Shown: positions 59,759-64,000 of the stretch, in pieces
Layout: each line of letters begins with the position of its first letter
Position numbering within the stretch: position 1 is the stretch's first letter
Assembly (NCBI RefSeq): GCF_900155885.1
Contig: NZ_FTMB01000008.1
Span: forward strand, 62,001-126,000
Reading direction: 5' to 3'
Length of the DNA stretch: 64,000 nt
Origin: Rhizobium sp. RU20A
GTDB taxonomy: Bacteria; Pseudomonadota; Alphaproteobacteria; Rhizobiales; Rhizobiaceae
The notes under the pieces: model-generated
Databases searched by the model: none
Told to the model about the DNA's origin: nothing
Seen by the model: the letters and a program-made list of their open reading frames with translations, nothing else
Translations under genes and position numbers: made by a program

Positions 59759-60835
59759 ATGATCAACACCGAAGGGCAATTGCCGCATCCGGGCGGCGTC
59801 AACGCCGAAAGTGCCGCTGACGCCCATGCCAGGTTCGACCTTGATGATGTCGGAATCGTCGGCAGATTGCAGCGGTTCCTGCACGGCTATCCCACCATCA
59901 TCCCGCTGATCGTGCTGATGCTCTCGCTGATCGGCTTCGGGTTGTTTGCCGGATCGAAGTTCTTCTCGCCCTACAACATGTCCCTGATCGTCCAGCAGGT
60001 GTCGATCATCGGCGTGCTTGCCGTGGCGCAGAGCCTTGTCATCCTGACGGCCGGCATCGATCTGTCGGTGGCTGCCATTCTGGTGCTTAGTTCCGTCATT
60101 GCCGGCAATCTTGCCGTCAAGCTCGGCTGGCCGGCGCCGATCGCGCTCTTGATCGCCTTTGCATGCGGCATCGGCATCGGGCTGTTCAACGGCTTCCTCG
60201 TGACCAAGATCAAACTGCCGCCGTTCATCGCCACGCTCGGCACCTGGAACGTGTTCTACGCGCTGAACCTCTATCTCTCCGGCGCCCAATCGATCCGCGG
60301 CAGCGAGATCGACACGTCAGCACCGCTTCTGAAGTTTTTCGGGCAGAACTTCTCTGTCTTCGGCACCGATGTCAGCTACGGCTCCATCCTGTTCGTTATC
60401 GTGTTCCTCGTCCTCTGGTACGCGCTGACGCGCACCGCCTGGGGGCGCCACATCTATGCGGTGGGCGATGATCGCGAGGCGGCGGAGCTGGCCGGCATCC
60501 GCACCGATCGGGTTCTGATCTCGGTCTACGCCGTGGCGGGCCTGATCTGCGCTCTGGCCGGCTGGTCGGCGATCGGCCGCGTCGGCGCCGTGTCGCCGAC
60601 AAGCTTCTTCGAAGGCAATCTGCAGTCGATCACGGCGGTCGTCATCGGCGGCATCTCGCTCTTCGGGGGCAGGGGCTCGATCCTTGGGCCGTTGATCGGC
60701 GCGCTTATCGTCGGCGTCTTCCAGTCGGGCCTCAGGATCGCCGGCGTCGATGTGCTCTGGCAGCTCTTCGCCATCGGCTGGCTCATTCTCATTGCGGTCG
60801 CGATCGATCAGTGGATCAGGAAGGTATCAGCATGA
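59759..60835 (+). CDS. CUT2/FrcC-type ABC permease
   Basis: The 358-residue membrane protein has an acidic N-terminal cytoplasmic tail (about 55 residues) then about ten spans with LTAGIDLSVAAILVLSSVIAG, NGFLVTKIKLPPFIATLGTWNVFYALNLYLSG and the ATPase-contact loop GRHIYAVGDDREAAELAGIRTDRVL. AAGGGG at 59747-59752 supports ATG 59759. Its end overlaps the ATPase start by four bases. Confidence 0.88.
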   Translation: MINTEGQLPHPGGVNAESAADAHARFDLDDVGIVGRLQRFLHGYPTIIPLIVLMLSLIGFGLFAGSKFFSPYNMSLIVQQVSIIGVLAVAQSLVILTAGIDLSVAAILVLSSVIAGNLAVKLGWPAPIALLIAFACGIGIGLFNGFLVTKIKLPPFIATLGTWNVFYALNLYLSGAQSIRGSEIDTSAPLLKFFGQNFSVFGTDVSYGSILFVIVFLVLWYALTRTAWGRHIYAVGDDREAAELAGIRTDRVLISVYAVAGLICALAGWSAIGRVGAVSPTSFFEGNLQSITAVVIGGISLFGGRGSILGPLIGALIVGVFQSGLRIAGVDVLWQLFAIGWLILIAVAIDQWIRKVSA

Positions 60836-61611
60836 CCGAGATGGCAAAACCCGTTCTGCAGGCCAAGGGCCTCGTCAAGAAATACGGTCGCGTCGTCGCC
60901 ATCGACCATGCCGACTTCGACCTGATGCCGGGCGAAATCCTCGGCGTGATCGGCGACAATGGCGCCGGCAAGTCGAGCCTGATCAAGGCGCTGTCCGGTG
61001 CCATCCGTCTCGATGCCGGCGAGATATTGCTCGATGGCGCCCCGGTTGCCTTCAACTCGCCGATCGAGGCGCGCAAGGCCGGTATCGAGACGGTCTATCA
61101 GACGCTCGCTCTGTCACCGGCGCTGTCGATCAGCGACAACCTGTTTCTCGGCCGCGAGATCTACAGCAAAAGCATCTTCGGCCGGCTGCTGCGTCAGCTC
61201 GATCGGCCGGCGATGGATCGGATCGCCCGCGAAAAGCTCTCCGATCTCGGCCTGCTGACGATCCAGAACATCCAGCAGGCGGTGGAAACACTATCCGGCG
61301 GGCAGCGCCAAGGGGTGGCGGTGGCGAGGGCGGCAGCCTTCGGCAGCAAGGTCATCATCATGGATGAGCCGACCGCCGCACTTGGCGTGAAGGAGTCCCG
61401 CAAGGTGCTCGATCTCATCCTCAAGGTGAGAGCGCGCGGCGTGCCGATCGTGCTGATCAGCCACAACATGCCGCATGTGTTTGAGGTGGCGGACCGGATC
61501 CACATCCACCGCCTGGGACGCCGCGCGGCGATCATCAAGCCGTCCGATTATTCGATGTCCGACGCCGTCGCGATTATGACGGGCGCTATCGCGCCGCCAG
61601 TGGCGGCGTGA
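60832..61611 (+). CDS. CUT2/FrcA-type ABC ATPase, single domain
   Basis: The 259-residue ATPase has GDNGAGKSSLIKALSGAI (Walker A), TLSGGQRQGVAVARAAAFG (signature), VIIMDEPTAALG (Walker B) and LISHNMPHVFEVADRIHIHRLGRR. Unlike the two RbsA-type proteins in the window it has one domain and must dimerise, as FrcA does. ATG 60832 overlaps the permease stop. Confidence 0.9.
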   Translation: MTEMAKPVLQAKGLVKKYGRVVAIDHADFDLMPGEILGVIGDNGAGKSSLIKALSGAIRLDAGEILLDGAPVAFNSPIEARKAGIETVYQTLALSPALSISDNLFLGREIYSKSIFGRLLRQLDRPAMDRIAREKLSDLGLLTIQNIQQAVETLSGGQRQGVAVARAAAFGSKVIIMDEPTAALGVKESRKVLDLILKVRARGVPIVLISHNMPHVFEVADRIHIHRLGRRAAIIKPSDYSMSDAVAIMTGAIAPPVAA

Positions 61612-61641
61612 CGGAGCGATCCGGAATACAAGGAATCCAGG

Positions 61642-62499
61642 ATGAAATTCGCTTTCAATACCTTTCCGTTCAGCAGCTTTCCGACCTTTCTTCCGACCTA
61701 CTCGCTGCAGGACACCATCAAGATCCTCGCCGGCATCGGTTATGACGCGGTGGAGATCGGCTGCTGCGCGCCGCACGCCTGGCCGGCGCATCTTTCCAAG
61801 GGGCGTCGGGCTGAAATCCGGGCGCTGGCGGAGGGCGAGGGTATCGCCATCAGCAGCCTTTTGCCGGCGATCGGCGGCGGTTTCGGATGTAACCCTTGCT
61901 CTGTGCTGCGCGCCGAGCGGCTGGCGACGGTCGCCCATTACATCGAGATCGTTGATCTAGCGCATGATCTCGGCGCGAAAATGGCGCTGTTCATCGGCGG
62001 ATGGCGGGCCGAGGGCATGTCGTTGGAGGAAGGCTGGGCGCATAGTCGCGATTGCCTGCGCGCGGTCGCAAATCATGCGGCGGAGCGCGGCATCACCGTC
62101 GCCATCGAGCCGACCACCGCCGACACCAACCTCATCGACACCGCTGCCGATGCGCGCCGGATGATGGTCGAGGCCGAGTGCGCCAATGTCGGGCTGATGT
62201 TCGACACCTGCCATGTCGCCTATGAGGGCCGTCAGCTTTCGTCCTACGTGATCGATATGGGCGCCGACCTGATTCATCTCCATGCCGCTGATACGGGCCG
62301 CAAGGCGATCGGCCACGGCGATACAGATTGGGACGACCTTATTCGCGCGCTGGTGGAAGCGAACTACCAGGGATACTTCACTGTGGAGACTGGCTTCGGC
62401 TCCCGCCACATCAATCCGGTCGAGGTCGCAAGGCACAGCTTGTTACATATAAAATCAAAACTGTCCCTTACGAGTTCGGCCTGCATAAGCGCACTTTGA
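61642..62499 (+). CDS. TIM-barrel sugar isomerase/epimerase, C-terminus probably altered
   Basis: The 285-residue AP_endonuc_2-type barrel has YDAVEIGCCAPHAWPAHL, VAIEPTTADTNLIDTAADARRM, LMFDTCHVAYEG, DLIHLHAADTGRKAIGHGDTDW and VETGFGSRHINPVEVARHSL. Metal ligands are recognisable (Glu in IEPT, Asp in FDTCH, His in HLHA, Glu in VETGF). Its relatives are hexulose 3-epimerases or inositol-type isomerases. After VARHSL the last residues (LHIKSKLSLTSSACISAL) do not look like the family, and an IS element starts 23 bases after the stop, so the end may have been replaced. Confidence 0.8.
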   Translation: MKFAFNTFPFSSFPTFLPTYSLQDTIKILAGIGYDAVEIGCCAPHAWPAHLSKGRRAEIRALAEGEGIAISSLLPAIGGGFGCNPCSVLRAERLATVAHYIEIVDLAHDLGAKMALFIGGWRAEGMSLEEGWAHSRDCLRAVANHAAERGITVAIEPTTADTNLIDTAADARRMMVEAECANVGLMFDTCHVAYEGRQLSSYVIDMGADLIHLHAADTGRKAIGHGDTDWDDLIRALVEANYQGYFTVETGFGSRHINPVEVARHSLLHIKSKLSLTSSACISAL

Positions 62500-62521
62500 T
62501 GTTGCATTGAACCTACCTGTC

Positions 62522-62552
62522 TGGCCTGCTGCCGGTTTTTCGGACACCGAGT
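62522..62552 (+). repeat. Left inverted repeat of the IS3-family element
   Basis: It starts TGGCCTGCTGCCGGTTT and ends GGACACCGAGT. It matches the inverse of 63741-63771 except for three central bases (TTC against CAT). The terminal TG is typical of IS3 elements. Confidence 0.85.
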
Positions 62553-63422
62553 CAAGCTAATCGCACCTTTGTTTCAAAGTCATTGGGGCTGAGATAGCCC
62601 AGTGTCGAGTGGCGGCGCTTTGGATTGTAGAAGCGCTCGATGTAATCGAACACATCCGCTCTTGCATCATTCCTCGTGCGATAAACCCTCCGTGCTGTTC
62701 TCTCCGTTTCCAGTGATGAGAAGAAGCTCTCCGTTGCAGCGTTGTCCCCGACTTTTCCAGAGCGGCTCATGGCGCAGGTGATGCCGTGGTCGCTCATGAG
62801 ACGCTGGAACTGCTCGCTCGTATATTGGCTTCCCTGATCGGCATGATGCAGTAGCGCGTCTGGTTTTCCTCGATGCCAGATTCCCATGATCAGGGCATCT
62901 GTAACGACTTGGGCCGTCATGTTGGCATTCATCGACCAGCCGACAGCACGGCGTGAGGACAGGTCAATGATGGCCGTGACATACAGCCGGCCTTCTGCTG
63001 TCCAGATATAGATGAAGTCGGCCACCCATTTCTGGATTGGTCGCTCTGCCACGAACTGACGGTCCAGCACGCTCGGCATGATGCCGGCACGGTCACCGGC
63101 ATCTTTCAGCAAGCCACGCCGTCTCGGCCTAGCCCTGAGCGCATTCAAGCGCATCAGCCGCTCGCTACGATGGAGGCCACAGGATAATCCTTCTTCCACC
63201 ACGTCATGGTCGCTGATTTTGAAGCTCTGCCTGATCTTGTCCAGCAGAACCTCATCATAGCGAGCGCGTTCACGCGCAGAACGGTTGAGCCAGGCATGGA
63301 AACCTGAACGAGAAATCCCTAGCGCTTCGCAGAGCCATGCCACCCATTGCCCGGCAGTCGTTGCGCAGCAACGGCGAAAGAGTCCAGATCGAACGGTGCT
63401 TTGCAATGAACGCGAACCTCAT
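62552..63422 (-). pseudogene. IS3-family transposase orfB, N-terminal frameshift
   Basis: The integrase core has all three acidic residues: ADFIYI (Asp), HHADQGSQY (Asp) and ATESFFSSLE (Glu), and ends YNPKRRHSTLGYLSP. The family N-terminus MRFAFIAKHRSIW starts at ATG 63422, but the expected continuation VAWLCEALGISRSGFHAWL is in another frame about 40 bases later. An insertion between them breaks the reading frame, so full-length transposase cannot be made from the usual frameshift site. Confidence 0.75.
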
Positions 63423-63439
63423 ATCGCGTCCCTGGCAAA

Positions 63440-63709
63440 CTAGGCTGCGGCCTTTTTTAGGATGTCGCGCTCCGCGTTCAACTCGGCGACTTCACGACGG
63501 AGCCGGTCAATCTGAAGCTGCTGCGGCTTCATCGGGCCTTTTCCAGGAAAGGACTGGCTGGGATCGTCACCGTATTCGCGAACCCATTTGCGCAACACAT
63601 TCTCGTGGACATCAAGATCACTGGCCGCCTGGGCAACAGCGACCCCGCGCTCCTTGACCAACTTTGCCGCCTCAAGCTTTTACTCGCGACTGAACTTCCT
63701 TCTTTGCAT
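63440..63709 (-). pseudogene. IS3-family orfA with an in-frame stop
   Basis: From ATG 63709 the frame reads MQRRKFSRE, then TAA at 63680-63682, then KLEAAKLVKERGVAVAQAA, SDLDVHENVLRKWVREYG and RDILKKAAA to the stop at 63440. The intact family reads FSREFKLEA, so a Phe codon has become a stop at codon 10. Restart at GTG 63661 might give a shorter protein that still has the helix-turn-helix. Confidence 0.8.
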
Positions 63710-63740
63710 TCACGCTCTTCGTTTTCAGAGGAACACAGTA

Positions 63741-63771
63741 ACTCGGTGTCCATGAAACCGGCAGCAGGCCA
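63741..63771 (-). repeat. Right inverted repeat of the IS3-family element
   Basis: On the minus strand it starts TGGCCTGCTGCCGGTTT, followed by CAT and GGACACCGAGT. It defines the upstream end of the element, 32 bases before the orfA start. Confidence 0.85.
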
Positions 63772-63795
63772 ATGGGATCAACTTTCCGCGCCGAA

Positions 63796-63960
63796 TTACA
63801 GCCCAAAGCTCCCATTTTCTACCATCGGTCCCGCATAAGCCATCATCTGGCAATGGAGGCCCGCGAACTGGAGGGCAGAGAAACTAACAGGGTGTGCCTC
63901 CGCACGCGTCTCATGCAGCTCTTGCCATACCAGCTGCTCCGTCTGTGTCTGGCTATGCAT
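63796..63960 (-). CDS. Small unassigned open frame beside the IS element
   Basis: A 54-residue minus-strand frame from ATG 63960 reads MHSQTQTEQLVWQELHETRA and ends AYAGPMVENGSFGL. Its composition is protein-like but I do not recognise a family and no clear ribosome binding site is visible. It may be the end of a gene cut by the IS insertion or by rearrangement. Confidence 0.25.
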   Translation of the reverse strand: MHSQTQTEQLVWQELHETRAEAHPVSFSALQFAGLHCQMMAYAGPMVENGSFGL

Positions 63961-64000
63961 ACCTGTCGGTGATCAGAATACATCATCATTGACATATTAT

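Larger units (their letters stand above)
62522..63771 (-). mobile_element. IS3-family insertion sequence, about 1.25 kb, damaged
   Basis: The element is bounded by inverted repeats at 62522-62552 and 63741-63771 and contains orfA and orfB of an IS3-type transposase on the minus strand. An A6G slippery heptamer (AAAAAAG) lies at the end of orfA, as expected for programmed -1 frameshifting. No 3- or 4-base target duplication flanks it (TGTC on the left, ATGG on the right), so the flanks may have rearranged since insertion. Confidence 0.85.

Noticed and set aside
62518-63775. Target-site duplication of the IS3-family element
   Set aside because: Left flank TGTC and right flank ATGG do not match at 3 or 4 bases, even with the boundary shifted by one.
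1-64000. CRISPR arrays, tRNA or rRNA genes
   Set aside because: No regularly spaced repeat array, cloverleaf or rRNA sequence was seen. The three hipBA repeats are only a promoter feature.

Overview
The window is GC-rich alphaproteobacterial DNA and most resembles Rhizobiaceae (Rhizobium, Agrobacterium, Ensifer or Shinella). The reasons are a GTTC-N7-GTTC type LexA box in front of a dinB gene, RbsABC/Frc-type sugar importers, a ROK-regulated fructose-like operon, and several insertion-sequence scars. The density of accessory genes and scars suggests a plasmid, chromid or genomic island. This placement is inference; no rRNA or tRNA gene is visible.

Layout. (1) 1-5300 is a mobile or defence-like edge: a very large tyrosine recombinase running off the left end, an HNH endonuclease-fold protein, a HipB/HipA pair with three phased operator-like repeats, and a dctM fragment. 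(2) 5533-8842 holds a small DUF2945-type protein and a tightly packed minus-strand operon (dinB, DEDDh exonuclease, unknown protein, 2H phosphoesterase) behind a LexA box. (3) 9156-53005 is a roughly 44 kb organosulfur scavenging region. It carries two CUT2 (Rbs-type) importers, two MetQNI-type importers, one Liv-type importer with two binding proteins, and one Ssu-type importer. Between them lie three DszA/NtaA-type FMN monooxygenases, five SfnB/DszC-type flavin oxygenases of acyl-CoA dehydrogenase fold, one short degenerate relative, an SsuD-type monooxygenase, a flavin reductase, two FAD/NAD(P)-binding oxidoreductases, a serine acetyltransferase (CysE) and an Rrf2-type regulator. (4) 53483-55190 has one exported protein, then an insertion graveyard containing a transketolase stub joined to an IS256-family remnant. 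(5) 55225-62499 is a divergent ROK-regulated sugar operon (regulator, kinase and inositol-phosphatase-like enzyme on minus; binding protein, permease, ATPase and TIM-barrel isomerase on plus). (6) 62522-63771 is an IS3-family element with damaged transposase genes.

How the sulfur region may work (inference from families). The importers bring in diverse organosulfur compounds. The flavin oxygenases, supplied with reduced FMN by the flavin reductase, split C-S bonds to release sulfite. CysE makes O-acetylserine so that the sulfur can be fixed into cysteine. A recurring A/T-rich 13-base motif (about ATAAAAACTATAG or ATAAAAAATATAG) lies upstream of most of the transcription units, usually 40-85 bases before the start codon, including that of the Rrf2 gene. 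It is the best candidate for a shared operator, with the Rrf2 protein as the obvious candidate ligand-responsive regulator. Short perfect or near-perfect hairpins follow four of the binding-protein genes inside their operons.
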